From JALHNI01 sp031367405 (GTDB taxonomy: Bacteria > Acidobacteriota > Terriglobia > Bryobacterales > Bryobacteraceae), in the NCBI GenBank assembly GCA_031367405.1, contig JANLPT010000175.1, positions 1 through 37,135 on the forward strand: 37,135 nucleotides of DNA, written 5' to 3'. Under the pieces are notes generated by a model. It ran no database searches. It was given only the letters and a program-made list of their open reading frames with translations, and was not told the origin of the DNA. How positions within the stretch are numbered: the first letter of the stretch is position 1; each line of letters starts with the position of its first letter. The translations under genes and the position numbers were made by a program. Of this stretch, positions 8,009 through 16,343 are shown one piece after another.

Positions 8009-10026
8009 GCAACCTCCTGAAGCAGGGGCACGGCCACCGGAAACTCGATGACAAAGCGCGCTCCGGCCGGGTGGTTATCTTCCACCCGGATGGTGGCGCC
8101 ATGCTCCAGCAGGACATGATTGACGATGGATAAACCCAAGCCTGTGCCGCGGTCTTTGGTGGAAAAATAGGGCAGAAAAAGCTTTTCGCGATCCTCGGGA
8201 GAGATGCCGCAACCGGTATCGCTGATGGTTAACTCGATGGCGTCGGGGGAGGCCCAGGACGTCGTCACCAGCAGGCGGCGCAAGGGCAGATCGTGCATGG
8301 CCTCCGCAGCATTGTCCACCAGATTGACGACGACCCGCTTCACTTGCTCGGCGTCGAGTTGCAGGGTGGGCAGGCCGGGGGTGAGGTCCTTGACGACTTC
8401 GATGCCGGAGAGACGCCCTTGGAAGACGGCCAAGCCGTTGTCCACAATTTCGTTGAGGTCCGCCGGACGGCGTTGGGCGGTGGGGAAGCGGGCGAACTGC
8501 GAAAATTCATCCACCAGGGCCCGGACGCTCTCCACTTCGCTGGTGATGACGCTGGAGCATTCGCGCAACACACGCTGCAATTCGGGCGGGGCGGGGTGGC
8601 GTTCCAACTGGCGGGCGATGCGATCGGCGGAGAGCGAAATTGGCGTGAGCGGATTCTTAATTTCGTGCGCCACGCGGCGGGCCACTTCGCGCCACGCAGC
8701 GGTGCGCTGGGCCTGCAGAAGCTCGCTGGTATCTTCGATCACCAGGACGTAGCCATGCTGATGCGCGGCCTCCAGCGCGGTGACGGTGACAGCCAAATTG
8801 AGCGTGCGGCCATCGCGCGTCATCTCCATTTGGCGGCTGGCGAGGCCGGTGCGGCGTGCGCGCTTCATCAGATAGTGGATCTCCGCCGCGTCTTCGGCCG
8901 GGAACAGATCTTCCAGCATCAAGGCCTTGGCCACCCGGTCGGGCGGAAAAATCAGTTTAAGGGCCGGATTCACGCGCAGCAACTTGCCTTCCGGCGAGAG
9001 GGAGATGACGCCGGTGGGAATACTTTCGAGAATCGCTTCGGTGAAGCGGCGGCGGCGCTCGAGTTCGCGGTCGTTGGCTTCGAGAGCCTGCGTCATTTCG
9101 TTAAAGGCCCGGACGAGGGTGGCCAACTCGTCCACCGCTTTCACGCTGACGCGATAACCCAGATTGCCGGCCCGGACCTGTTGCGCGCCTTCCAGCAGCG
9201 CCGAAATTGGCACGCTTAAATGCCGCGCCAGCAGCAGCGCCACCCAGGTGGCGAAGAAGAGAATGAAGAGCGTGATGAGCAACAGCAGCATGATGTAGAA
9301 GTCGCGAAACTCACGCTTGTGCAGGGAGAGATCGTTGTACTGTTTGACGGCAGCACTGATCTCGGATTCGGTTTGCCGCAGGTCAATGGGCATGCGGGCT
9401 TCGAGGACAAGTTTGCGGCGGCCGTCGATGGGGAAGCTGCTGGTCATCGAATCGCGGGTTTTGGGTTGGCTTTCGCACAACGCGACGCGTTCCTCGCCGG
9501 TTTCAATCCAGGCGGCATCGACTTCGAGCTCCCGGCAAATCGCGCCATCGAAGGCGGTGTAAGTGGTGGCGAGTTTCAGCGCGCCATACTTCGCCAGGAC
9601 GTCCAAGCGCCGTTGGGTCTCCTGCTTGATGCCTAAGCCAATGTCGATCAGGCTCTCCCGCACCTGCATCGCGGGCCGGCTGAACCACTTATCCAGGTTG
9701 CGATTGAGTACTTGGATACTGAAGACCACCAGAAACACGACCGGCAGGAAGCTGAGCGCCAGCGCGCCGACCACCAGCTTGGTGCGCAGCCTTGAGCCTT
9801 CCTGATTGCTCTGCCGCTCGATGTAGAGTTTGAGACCCTGCCGGAAGAGCATGAAGCCCAGGGTAACGGTCATCAAAAAGACGAGCGTCGAGACGGCCCA
9901 GAAGAGAAAGATTTGCGCGGAGCCTTCGGGCGCATAGTCCACGCTAAAGGAGCCTTGCCACACCACTAAGGTGGAGAGGATCATCAGCGTCAAGACGCCC
10001 AGCCCGAAGACGTATCGCTTCTTCAT
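8005..10026 (-). CDS. ntrY: NtrY-like membrane sensor histidine kinase
   Basis: The chosen ATG at 10026 gives a 673-residue protein. Four membrane segments are visible (about 5-24, 40-61, 84-107 and 244-268), with a periplasmic part of about 135 residues between the third and fourth. HAMP (269-322), PAS (325-435), HisKA with phospho-accepting His454 in HEIKNPLTPISLSADRI, and HATPase (NLVDNAAEAM, DTGCGISPE, GTGLGLSIV) follow. This layout is that of NtrY. The reading frame stays open 66 nt further upstream, but the extension (MYLPVAGWPIPIG) is not kinase-like, and a perfect TATAAT lies 12 nt before 10026, which favours the shorter form. It phosphorylates the overlapping NtrX-like regulator, by family knowledge. 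The signal is unknown. Confidence 0.92.
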   Translation of the reverse strand: MKKRYVFGLGVLTLMILSTLVVWQGSFSVDYAPEGSAQIFLFWAVSTLVFLMTVTLGFMLFRQGLKLYIERQSNQEGSRLRTKLVVGALALSFLPVVFLVVFSIQVLNRNLDKWFSRPAMQVRESLIDIGLGIKQETQRRLDVLAKYGALKLATTYTAFDGAICRELEVDAAWIETGEERVALCESQPKTRDSMTSSFPIDGRRKLVLEARMPIDLRQTESEISAAVKQYNDLSLHKREFRDFYIMLLLLITLFILFFATWVALLLARHLSVPISALLEGAQQVRAGNLGYRVSVKAVDELATLVRAFNEMTQALEANDRELERRRRFTEAILESIPTGVISLSPEGKLLRVNPALKLIFPPDRVAKALMLEDLFPAEDAAEIHYLMKRARRTGLASRQMEMTRDGRTLNLAVTVTALEAAHQHGYVLVIEDTSELLQAQRTAAWREVARRVAHEIKNPLTPISLSADRIARQLERHPAPPELQRVLRECSSVITSEVESVRALVDEFSQFARFPTAQRRPADLNEIVDNGLAVFQGRLSGIEVVKDLTPGLPTLQLDAEQVKRVVVNLVDNAAEAMHDLPLRRLLVTTSWASPDAIELTISDTGCGISPEDREKLFLPYFSTKDRGTGLGLSIVNHVLLEHGATIRVEDNHPAGARFVIEFPVAVPLLQEVA

Positions 10027-10038
10027 GGTTCGACTTTG

Positions 10039-10044
10039 ATTATA
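10039..10044 (-). promoter_or_regulatory. -10-like box TATAAT before ntrY
   Basis: TATAAT on the minus strand ends 12 nt before the chosen ntrY ATG. The predicted start of transcription would fall only about 6 nt before the ATG, giving a nearly leaderless mRNA. No good -35 element was seen at 16-19 nt. No Shine-Dalgarno sequence precedes the ATG. Confidence 0.5.
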
Positions 10045-10308
10045 TAGGGGCGGGCCGATGGGGATCGGCCAGCCGGCGACAGGCAAGTACATATTTTTCG
10101 AGGCCCCTGGCTGCAGGGAGGTGGCAACCGGGAAGGACTTGTTATCAGCGCTAACTTAAGCGCTTCCCACAGAAGACCGAATGAAGAGTTCGTTTGGCTC
10201 GCTCCCTACGCCAAGAGCCAGTTACTCGTGCGTTGGCTAACAGAACCGCTCCGCCGCGCACGAAGTCAACGACGGGCGGGTCGCGTCATGATTGGAGTGA
10301 GGCACAAA

Positions 10309-10403
10309 TCGAGCCGCGACCGGAGGAAGCGGGCCACGACTTGAGTTTCCCGAAAATGGTTGGCCAACTTTGTCGCGGCCCGCTCCCTCCGGTCGCGGCT
10401 CGA
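10309..10403. repeat. two inverted copies of a GC-rich hairpin repeat
   Basis: Arms 10309-10340 and 10372-10403 are reverse complements at 30 of 32 positions and are separated by 31 nt. Each arm contains the core CCGCGACCGGAGG followed by A/GAGCGGG, which can itself fold with CCGC pairing to GCGG, a GA/GA (right arm) or GA/AA (left arm) internal mismatch pair, CC pairing to GG and a GGA loop. The same pattern in related form occurs twice after infB. The pair therefore looks like two head-to-head copies of a REP-like element rather than a terminator. Confidence 0.75.
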
Positions 10404-10531
10404 GCGCTTTTCCAGTTTTACTGAATATAAAGAACTTGCGAGTATGCCTCATGGAGAGTAACCGGTTCCTGCGGAAGGCCGGAAGCAACGATCACACGGT
10501 CAGAGCACTAGCGGCCGGGCCACAACCCGTA

Positions 10532-10554
10532 GAACATTTTTACCAAAAATGTTC
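10532..10554. repeat. perfect AT-rich inverted repeat
   Basis: GAACATTTTT and AAAAATGTTC are perfect 10-bp complementary arms around a 3-nt centre (ACC). It is AT-rich in a GC-rich context and 60 nt past the end of the VOC gene. It has neither the GC stem nor the following T-run of an intrinsic terminator. It could be an operator, a repeat remnant or a cruciform. No regulator can be assigned. Confidence 0.5.
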
Positions 10555-10570
10555 AATCGAGCTGCAAAGG

Positions 10571-10602
10571 GACATGGGCCGCCGTCAAGACGGTGGCATG
10601 TC
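10571..10602 (-). terminator. possible terminator hairpin after the VOC gene
   Basis: Twelve nt past the VOC stop, GACATG + GGCCGCCGTC can pair with GACGGTGG + CATGTC, giving about 14 bp with a 2-nt G bulge. No T-run follows on the minus strand, so this is a weak terminator candidate or simply a stem-loop. Confidence 0.35.
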
Positions 10603-10614
10603 TGGACAGAATTC

Positions 10615-10980
10615 TCAGAGCGGCTCGCCGCACACAATTCTGTGGCCGTCCGGAGTACGCAGACCGAATTCTCTCAGGCCCCATGGTTTGTTAGTTGGCG
10701 GCGATGAAATCATCGCTCCCTTCGCCATGAACTCTTTGAAAAGCTCATCCACGCCCACAACATTCCAATACGCGAAATAGGAGTGATTTCCCAGTTCGCC
10801 CGCTGGCCGCTCGTCCACGCACTCACCCAGCATCACCCGGAAACTATCGCGCGACAGGAAGCTCCAACCGTGGGCGTCGATCGGCTCCTTTCGGAAGCCA
10901 AGAATGTCCATATAGTAACGGGTCGACACCTCAAGATCGCAGACCGCCAATACGCACCAGGAATTTACAATTTGCGCCAA
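10615..10980 (-). CDS. VOC (glyoxalase/bleomycin-resistance) family protein
   Basis: A small single-domain protein. VLAVCDLEVSTRYYMDILGF near the start is the typical first beta-alpha-beta unit, FLSRDSFRVMLGEC is a central strand pair, and WGLREFGLRTPDGHRIVCGEP is the end motif (R-F-x-x-x-x-P-D-G-H). The open frame allows a TTG 30 nt further upstream. I prefer the TTG at 10980 because AGGGAG lies 6 nt before it, giving 121 residues that begin MAQIVNSWCVL. VOC proteins act as metal-dependent isomerases, dioxygenases or drug-binding proteins; which applies here cannot be read. The gene lies downstream of the strong terminator of the PilZ gene, so it has its own promoter. Confidence 0.82.
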   Translation of the reverse strand: MAQIVNSWCVLAVCDLEVSTRYYMDILGFRKEPIDAHGWSFLSRDSFRVMLGECVDERPAGELGNHSYFAYWNVVGVDELFKEFMAKGAMISSPPTNKPWGLREFGLRTPDGHRIVCGEPL

Positions 10981-11030
10981 TGCTCGCTCCCTTTCGAGTT
11001 GAGGATACAACGAAGCGGGCGGTGGGGGCC

Positions 11031-11062
11031 AAAAAAAACGGGCACAGCCGTAGCCATGCCCG
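11031..11062 (-). terminator. intrinsic terminator of the PilZ gene
   Basis: On the minus strand a 10-bp stem (CGGGCATGGC and GCTGTGCCCG, with two G-U pairs) around a TACG loop is followed directly by eight T residues. It lies 72 nt after the PilZ stop codon and before the VOC gene, so it separates the two minus-strand genes. Confidence 0.9.
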
Positions 11063-11133
11063 CCCGCAAATCGCGGAGGATTCTCAATGAGGAGAGAGTG
11101 AGGAGTCGAAAATACAAGAAAGGACGGAAAGTG

Positions 11134-11514
11134 TTAGCGCGCGGCCCCGGCTGCGGCAGCGGCAGCCACGGGGAGCGCTGAGGTACGGAACTCGTACTGT
11201 TGAATCTCGATGGCGGCGGTGCCATTTTGGCTGCGGACGACACGTCCGCGGGCGACCAGGCGTAAGGCGCATTTGTTATTGAGTTGGGCAGGCCAGGTGA
11301 TGGACAACTCCATCCGCTTGCCAGGAACCAGCAGTTGAACAGAAGTGAACAGGACCCCCGCGCTACTCATATTCAGCGTTTTGCCCTCACCAGCATCTTC
11401 GCTGGTGCGCTTGCTGAGCACCTTATAGCGGACTTCGCGCTCGATGGGAAAACGATCCGACTGACGCCGGTCGTTCTCAATGCGGTTGGTGGTCATCATA
11501 GCTCCGGGAAACAT
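11134..11514 (-). CDS. PilZ-domain protein
   Basis: A 126-residue protein with the two halves of the PilZ c-di-GMP-binding signature: the RxxxR-type RRQSDRFPI near residue 17 and NMSSAGVLF (N/DxSxxG) near residue 48. The strands around WPAQL and RGRVVRS complete a single PilZ barrel. An Ala-rich tail follows (PVAAAAAAGAAR). The ATG at 11514 is used; a later ATG at 11496 has GGGAG 5 nt before it and could be the true start, which would remove six residues. PilZ proteins bind c-di-GMP and often adjust motility or secretion, but the partner here is unknown. It diverges from the RidA gene. Confidence 0.85.
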   Translation of the reverse strand: MFPGAMMTTNRIENDRRQSDRFPIEREVRYKVLSKRTSEDAGEGKTLNMSSAGVLFTSVQLLVPGKRMELSITWPAQLNNKCALRLVARGRVVRSQNGTAAIEIQQYEFRTSALPVAAAAAAGAAR

Positions 11515-11620
11515 TGTGGTTCTCTTTCGCTCCTGTTCTTATTCAGTCTGCGGTGCGAGTGGAATGCAAACAATGGAATCAATGGCCCAATTTAAGCTGG
11601 TACGCGAGACTGGAACCGGG

Positions 11621-11626
11621 TATCAT
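11621..11626 (+). promoter_or_regulatory. -10-like box TATCAT before the RidA-family gene
   Basis: TATCAT lies 7 nt before the ATG at 11634, so transcription would start at or beside the start codon. No Shine-Dalgarno sequence is present. The -35 region is not clear. Confidence 0.4.
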
Positions 11627-11633
11627 CTTCCCT

Positions 11634-12104
11634 ATGTTCCGCACCAGTACTCTGCTTACCCTCCTCCTCTTTAGTTTGGCTACTTTGCCAGCTGCGGAGA
11701 AGCAACTCGTTCAGCCTAAGGAGTTTGCGCCAGGCCGGCCATTCTCCCCCGGCATCGTCGCCAACGGTACCCTCTATGTGGCGGGCCAGATTGGGCAAGA
11801 CCTAAAGACCGCCAAGATGGCCGCCACGTTCGAAGACGAAGTGAAGCTGACCTTAGAGAATATCGGTGTCATCCTGAAGGAGGCGGGCTACGACTACAAG
11901 GACGCGGTGAGCGTCACTGTCTATTTGACGGATATCGCCTTGTTCCCGCGCATGAACGCGGTCTACATCCCGTTCTTCCCGGAGCCGCGGCCGGTGCGCG
12001 CCACCGTGGCCGTGAATAAATTGGTGGGTACAGCGCAAATCGAGATCAGCTTGACGGCGTGGAAAGATCCGCGCGTGAAGGGCAAACGAAAGGCGAAGAA
12101 ATAG
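11634..12104 (+). CDS. exported RidA-family protein
   Basis: A 156-residue protein starting MFRTSTLLTLLLFSLATLPAA, which is a signal peptide, followed by a RidA/YjgF domain: FSPGIVANGTLYVAGQIG, TLENIGVILKEAGYDYKDAV, and the diagnostic PVRATVAVNKL with the conserved Arg. Cytosolic RidA deaminates reactive enamine and imine intermediates; an exported form is less usual and its substrate is unknown. The reading frame stays open 120 nt upstream, but that extension is not family-like, so I use the ATG at 11634. A Lys/Arg-rich tail ends the protein (KGKRKAKK). The -10-like box is 7 nt before the ATG. Confidence 0.87.
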   Translation: MFRTSTLLTLLLFSLATLPAAEKQLVQPKEFAPGRPFSPGIVANGTLYVAGQIGQDLKTAKMAATFEDEVKLTLENIGVILKEAGYDYKDAVSVTVYLTDIALFPRMNAVYIPFFPEPRPVRATVAVNKLVGTAQIEISLTAWKDPRVKGKRKAKK

Positions 12105-12214
12105 ACAGCGGTATAAGCGCGTTTATCGGGTCCAGTTGAGAATTCGATGATCGAGGCCGGCCGGTCGCCGCTCGTGAGGAGGGCAAGCGCGATAGGATAT
12201 GAAGTGTACTCGAC

Positions 12215-14896
12215 ATGATCGAAACTAAGACCCCCATTGAAGTCCTGGTGGACACCAATCCGCAGGAAACGTCCGAATGGCTGGAAGCATTTGACGAAGT
12301 GCTCGAAGCCGGCGGAACCGAACGCGCCAATCAGTTATTGACTCTTTTGCTTGACCGGGCGACGAACCGTGGCATCGGTTCCGGCCAACGATTCAATACG
12401 CCGTATTTGAATACGATTCCGGTGTCGGCCGAAGTGCCCTATCCTGGCGATCGCGAAATTGAACGCCGCGTCAAGTCAATCATTCGCTGGAATGCGATGG
12501 CGACCGTCGTACGGGCTAATAAGTACGACCCCAATATCGGCGGCCACATTTCGACGTATGCCTCGCAGGCGACCTTCATGGAGGTCGCCTTTAATCATTT
12601 CTTCCGCGGTTCCTATGGCGACCAGCCGGGGGACATGATCTATTTTCAGGGCCATGCGTCACCCGGCGTCTATGCGCGCGCGTTCGTTGAAGGCCGCCTT
12701 TCTGAGGAACACCTCAAGAACTTTCGGCATGAGTTGCGCGACACCCCCGGACTCAGCAGCTATCCCCACCCGTGGCTGATGCCGGACTTCTGGCAGTTCC
12801 CCACGGTGTCGATGGGACTGGGCCCCATTAACTCCATCTATCATGCGCGCTTCCTGCGCTACCTGGAAAATCGCTCGCTGATCCCTATCACGGGACGCAA
12901 AGTGTGGGCCTTTCTGGGCGACGGCGAGACGGACGAGCCGGAATCGCTGGGCGCACTGACTTTGGCTTCGCGCGAGAAGCTCGATAATTTGATTTTTGTC
13001 GTGAACTGTAACTTGCAGCGGCTGGACGGACCAGTGCGCGGCAACGGCAAGATCATTCAGGAACTCGAAGCCGCATTCCGCGGCGCTGGCTGGCATGTGA
13101 TCAAGGTAATCTGGGGCTCCAGTTGGGATCGCTTACTGCGGAATGACACCAGCGGCATGCTGCTGAAGCGCATGGAAGAGTGCCTGGACGGCGAATATCA
13201 AGCCTTCAAAGTCCGGGGCGCGGAGTATATCCGCAAGGAATTTTTCGGCCGGTATCCCGAGACGCTCGCGCTGATTGAGGGCATGAGCGACGAGGAGATC
13301 ATCAAGCTCGACCGCGGCGGGCACGATCCGCTGAAGGTGTATCAGGCATTCAAGCTGGCCATGGAAACCAAGGGCAAGCCCACCGTGGTGCTGGCCAAGA
13401 CGATTAAGGGTTATGGGCTCGGAGCCGGTGAAGGCCTTAACGTCACCCACAGCCAGAAGAAGTTAACCGAAGAAGATCTGCAGAAGTTCCGCACGCGCTT
13501 CCATATTCCCATTCCCGAATCGACGGTGGATACCCTCTCCTTCTATCGTCCGGAACCGGACTCGCTGGAAGGTAAGTACATCCGCCAACGCCGCGAGGAA
13601 CTGGGCGGCTTTGTGCCGCGCCGCGAAGTGAAGCCGTTGCACATGACCGCGCCGGCGCTGGATATCTTCAAAGAATCGATCGATGGCTCGGCGGGACGGC
13701 CCGCGTCGACGACGGCCGCCTTTGTCGGCGTGTTGAAGTCGCTGCTGAAGGATCCGCAGTGGGGCAAGTATGTGGTACCCATTATTCCGGACGAAGCGCG
13801 GACTTTCGGCATGGACAGCTTGTTCCGGGCGAATGGCATTTACGCCAGCGGCGGCCAGCTTTATAAGCCGGTCGATAGCGATATGTTCCTCTATTACAAA
13901 GAGGCGCGCGACGGGCAGATTCTGGAAGAGGGCATTACCGAAGCGGGCTCCATGGCCAGCTTCACCGCCGCCGGTACGGCTTACGCCAACCTCGGCGTGC
14001 CGATGCTGCCCTTCTACATTTACTATTCGATGTTCGGCTACCAGCGCGTGGGCGACCAGGTTTGGGCCTTCGGCGATTCGCGCGGCAAGGGCTTTATGAT
14101 GGGCGGCACGGCAGGCCGCACGACGCTGCTGGGCGAGGGCTTGCAGCATCAGGATGGCCATAGCCACGTGCTGTTCGGATGCGTGCCGAACTGCCTCACT
14201 TACGATCCGGCTTTCGCTTACGAACTGGCCGTGATCATTCAGGACGGCATCCGGCGCATGTATCAAGGCGGCGAGGACGTCTTCTACTACGTCACGGTTT
14301 GTAACGAGAATTATGCGCAACCGGCGATGCCGGCTGAGGGTCGCGCGGCGATGGCCGACGGTATTCTCAAGGGCATCTACAAAGTGCGGACGGCAGAGAA
14401 AGCGGTAGTTCAACTGTGGGGCAGTGGTGCCATCTTGAACGAAGCGATCCGCGCGCAAGAGATTCTGCGAGAGAAGTTCAGCATCGCCGCCGACGTGTGG
14501 AGTGTCACCAGTTACAACGAACTGCGGCGCGACGCCGTGGCCGTGGAGCGTCGCAACCGGCTGCATCCGGCCGACGCTCCGTCGCAACCCTATATCCAGC
14601 AGATTATGGCCGCCACCGAAGGCCCGATCATTGCCGCTTCCGATTATATGAAGGTGGTGGCCGATCAGCTTTCGCCGTGGCTCGGTGGACGGCTGACAGC
14701 GCTGGGCACGGATGGCTTCGGCCGGAGCGAGAATCGCGAGCACCTGCGTCGTCACTTCGAGGTGGACGCCGAGTCGATCGCGGCAGCGGCATTGTCGCAA
14801 TTGGCGAGCCAAGGCAAGTTCGACAAGTCACGCGCGGCTGCCGCGCTGAAGGAACTGGGGATTAATCCCGACAAGGCCGATCCGGTCAAGGCATAG
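12215..14896 (+). CDS. aceE: pyruvate dehydrogenase E1 component, homodimeric type
   Basis: An 893-residue thiamine-diphosphate enzyme that decarboxylates pyruvate and passes the acetyl group to lipoyl-E2. The TPP motif GDGETDEPES with NLIFVVNCNLQRLDGPV downstream matches the AceE type, including the conserved QRLDGPV. The Pyr/PP split and the C-terminal transketolase-like domain are intact (EGITEAGSM, GFGRSE). Length agrees with E. coli AceE (about 887). No aceF or lpd gene lies within the window. The ATG at 12215 has no near Shine-Dalgarno; AGGAGGG is 31 nt upstream, too far for it. A TAGGAT box ends 16 nt before the ATG. The stop is only 4 nt from the convergent MFS gene. Confidence 0.96.
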   Translation: MIETKTPIEVLVDTNPQETSEWLEAFDEVLEAGGTERANQLLTLLLDRATNRGIGSGQRFNTPYLNTIPVSAEVPYPGDREIERRVKSIIRWNAMATVVRANKYDPNIGGHISTYASQATFMEVAFNHFFRGSYGDQPGDMIYFQGHASPGVYARAFVEGRLSEEHLKNFRHELRDTPGLSSYPHPWLMPDFWQFPTVSMGLGPINSIYHARFLRYLENRSLIPITGRKVWAFLGDGETDEPESLGALTLASREKLDNLIFVVNCNLQRLDGPVRGNGKIIQELEAAFRGAGWHVIKVIWGSSWDRLLRNDTSGMLLKRMEECLDGEYQAFKVRGAEYIRKEFFGRYPETLALIEGMSDEEIIKLDRGGHDPLKVYQAFKLAMETKGKPTVVLAKTIKGYGLGAGEGLNVTHSQKKLTEEDLQKFRTRFHIPIPESTVDTLSFYRPEPDSLEGKYIRQRREELGGFVPRREVKPLHMTAPALDIFKESIDGSAGRPASTTAAFVGVLKSLLKDPQWGKYVVPIIPDEARTFGMDSLFRANGIYASGGQLYKPVDSDMFLYYKEARDGQILEEGITEAGSMASFTAAGTAYANLGVPMLPFYIYYSMFGYQRVGDQVWAFGDSRGKGFMMGGTAGRTTLLGEGLQHQDGHSHVLFGCVPNCLTYDPAFAYELAVIIQDGIRRMYQGGEDVFYYVTVCNENYAQPAMPAEGRAAMADGILKGIYKVRTAEKAVVQLWGSGAILNEAIRAQEILREKFSIAADVWSVTSYNELRRDAVAVERRNRLHPADAPSQPYIQQIMAATEGPIIAASDYMKVVADQLSPWLGGRLTALGTDGFGRSENREHLRRHFEVDAESIAAAALSQLASQGKFDKSRAAAALKELGINPDKADPVKA

Positions 14897-14900
14897 TTTC

Positions 14901-16118
14901 CTAGACTCGTGTGGAGCGGGCTGGGGGCTTTTCTACATTCGGCAGAAAATAAGCCAGGATCCCAATGGCGGGCAAGTAGGAGCAAAGCCGGTAGACGTAG
15001 TCGATGCTGGTGCGGTCCGCGAGATGGCCGAGCACCGCAGCTCCGATGCCGCCCATGCCGAAGGCGAAGCCGAAAAAGAGGCCGGAGATGAGCCCGACGC
15101 GGCCCGGCAACAGCTCTTGTGCATAAACCAGAATGGCCGAGAAGGCCGAGGCCAGGATTAAGCCGATAGGGACCACCAGCAGTCCCGTCCAGAATAGGTT
15201 CGCGTAGGGCAGCGCCAGCGTGAACGGCAGCACGCCAAAGATCGAAACCCAGATGACTGCCTTGCGGCCGATGCGGTCGCCGACGGGTCCGCCGATGATG
15301 GTGCCGGCGGCCACGGATCCTAAGAAGACGAACAGGTGGATTTGTGCGCTCTGCACCGAGACACCGAATTGCCGCATCAGGTAAAAGGTGTAATAACTGC
15401 CGATGCTGGCCATGTAGAAATATTTCGAGAAGATGAGCGCGATGAGGATTGCCAGCGCGCGGGCGATTTTTCCTTTTGAGAGAGTGGGGGCGGTGTTGCG
15501 AGGCATCTGTGCCTTCGCCCGCGCGGCGGTATGATCCCGGTACCAGCGGCCGACCCCCGTCAGAATGAAGATCCCGAGCAGCGCGACTCCAGAAAACCAA
15601 GCGATGCTCGACTGGCCGCGGGGCACGACGATGAACGCCGCCAGCAATGGCCCCAGCGACGACCCGAAATTTCCGCCCACCTGAAACAGCGACTGGGCCA
15701 TGCCATGCTGCCCCCCCGAAGCCATCCGCGCGACGCGGGAGGATTCCGGATGGAAGACGGCGGAGCCCAGCCCGACCAGGCCGGCCGAGAGAAGCAGCAT
15801 GGGGTAGGTGCTCGCGGCGGAGAGCAGCAGCAATCCGCCGAGGGTAAAGGTCATCCCGATGGGGAGCGAATACGGCAGCGGACGGCGGTCAGTATAAAGG
15901 CCGACGACCGGTTGCAGCAGCGACGCCGTGCACTGGAAGGTGAGCGAGATGAGCCCGAGTTGGCCGAAGTCGAGGTGGAAGGATTCTTTGAGGATGGGAT
16001 AGAGGGCGGGGATGAGGGACTGGACAAGGTCGTTGAGGAGGTGGCAAAAGCTGATGGCGATCAGGACGTGGAAGATCGTCTTTTCAGGCTGGTGGGTGGC
16101 GGTTGGGCTGGCGGGCAT
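14901..16118 (-). CDS. MFS transporter, fosmidomycin-resistance (Fsr)-like
   Basis: A 405-residue integral membrane protein with about 12 hydrophobic segments. It begins MPASPTATHQPEKT, then enters the membrane at FHVLIAISFCHLLNDLVQSL. The motif LIPALYPILKESFHLDFGQLG, the region GLGSAVFHPESSRVARMAS and the loop motif PVGDRIGRKAVIW place it in the Fsr-like branch of the MFS, known for drug export. The actual substrate is uncertain. The frame is open to 16379, but upstream codons encode no membrane-like or family-like sequence; I chose the ATG at 16118. The gene is convergent with aceE (4 nt apart), leaving no room for separate terminators. Confidence 0.87.
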   Translation of the reverse strand: MPASPTATHQPEKTIFHVLIAISFCHLLNDLVQSLIPALYPILKESFHLDFGQLGLISLTFQCTASLLQPVVGLYTDRRPLPYSLPIGMTFTLGGLLLLSAASTYPMLLLSAGLVGLGSAVFHPESSRVARMASGGQHGMAQSLFQVGGNFGSSLGPLLAAFIVVPRGQSSIAWFSGVALLGIFILTGVGRWYRDHTAARAKAQMPRNTAPTLSKGKIARALAILIALIFSKYFYMASIGSYYTFYLMRQFGVSVQSAQIHLFVFLGSVAAGTIIGGPVGDRIGRKAVIWVSIFGVLPFTLALPYANLFWTGLLVVPIGLILASAFSAILVYAQELLPGRVGLISGLFFGFAFGMGGIGAAVLGHLADRTSIDYVYRLCSYLPAIGILAYFLPNVEKPPARSTRV

Positions 16119-16300
16119 TCGTTCTTTCAGTGTAGGCCGGTCTTTCCGATGGAAGCTGGCGTGCTGAGGAATAGTCATGACGAAACCAGATATGCCAAAC
16201 TTCTCCGTCCCCAAGCGAATCGTCTTCGGCGCAATCGCGATATTCCTGGTTCCGTGGATGCTGCGGATTGCCGGGATCTTTTGATGTTCAATGGTTAAAA

Positions 16301-16341
16301 TGTTATCCACAGAAGGCATAAATAGCCTATAATAGATAACA
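16301..16341 (+). promoter_or_regulatory. hipBA promoter with inverted repeat
   Basis: TATAAT (16328-16333) ends 10 nt before the hipB ATG. The 7-bp inverted repeat TGTTATC (16301-16307) and GATAACA (16335-16341) brackets it, so a bound repressor would cover the -10 box. HipB autoregulates in E. coli by operators of the TATCC-N8-GGATA type; this repeat is not identical to that. Autoregulation here is an inference. Confidence 0.5.
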
Positions 16342-16343
16342 GG

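Larger units (their letters stand above)
10045..10614. other. gene-free spacer with inverted repeats
   Basis: No reading frame here has family-like content. The longest frames are Arg/Pro-rich and lie across the inverted repeat. The stretch contains a weak 7-bp inverted repeat TCGTGCG/CGCACGA (10226 and 10257), a 32-bp-arm inverted repeat (10309-10403), an AT-rich palindrome (10532-10554) and a hairpin next to the VOC gene (10571-10602). It looks like a landing site for small repeats between the ntrYX promoter and the end of the VOC gene. Confidence 0.6.

Noticed and set aside
10194..10488. Open frames on both strands in the spacer behind ntrY
   Set aside because: They run through the inverted repeat, are rich in Arg/Pro and show no domain; they result from GC-rich repeats.
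12199..12228. Ten-codon upstream frame (ATG at 12199) overlapping the aceE start
   Set aside because: If the TAGGAT box at 12193-12198 is the -10 element, transcription starts after this ATG. There is no other sign that the frame is translated.
13463..14812. 449-codon minus-strand frame opposite aceE
   Set aside because: His/Arg-rich, no domain, and fully opposite the intact aceE gene.
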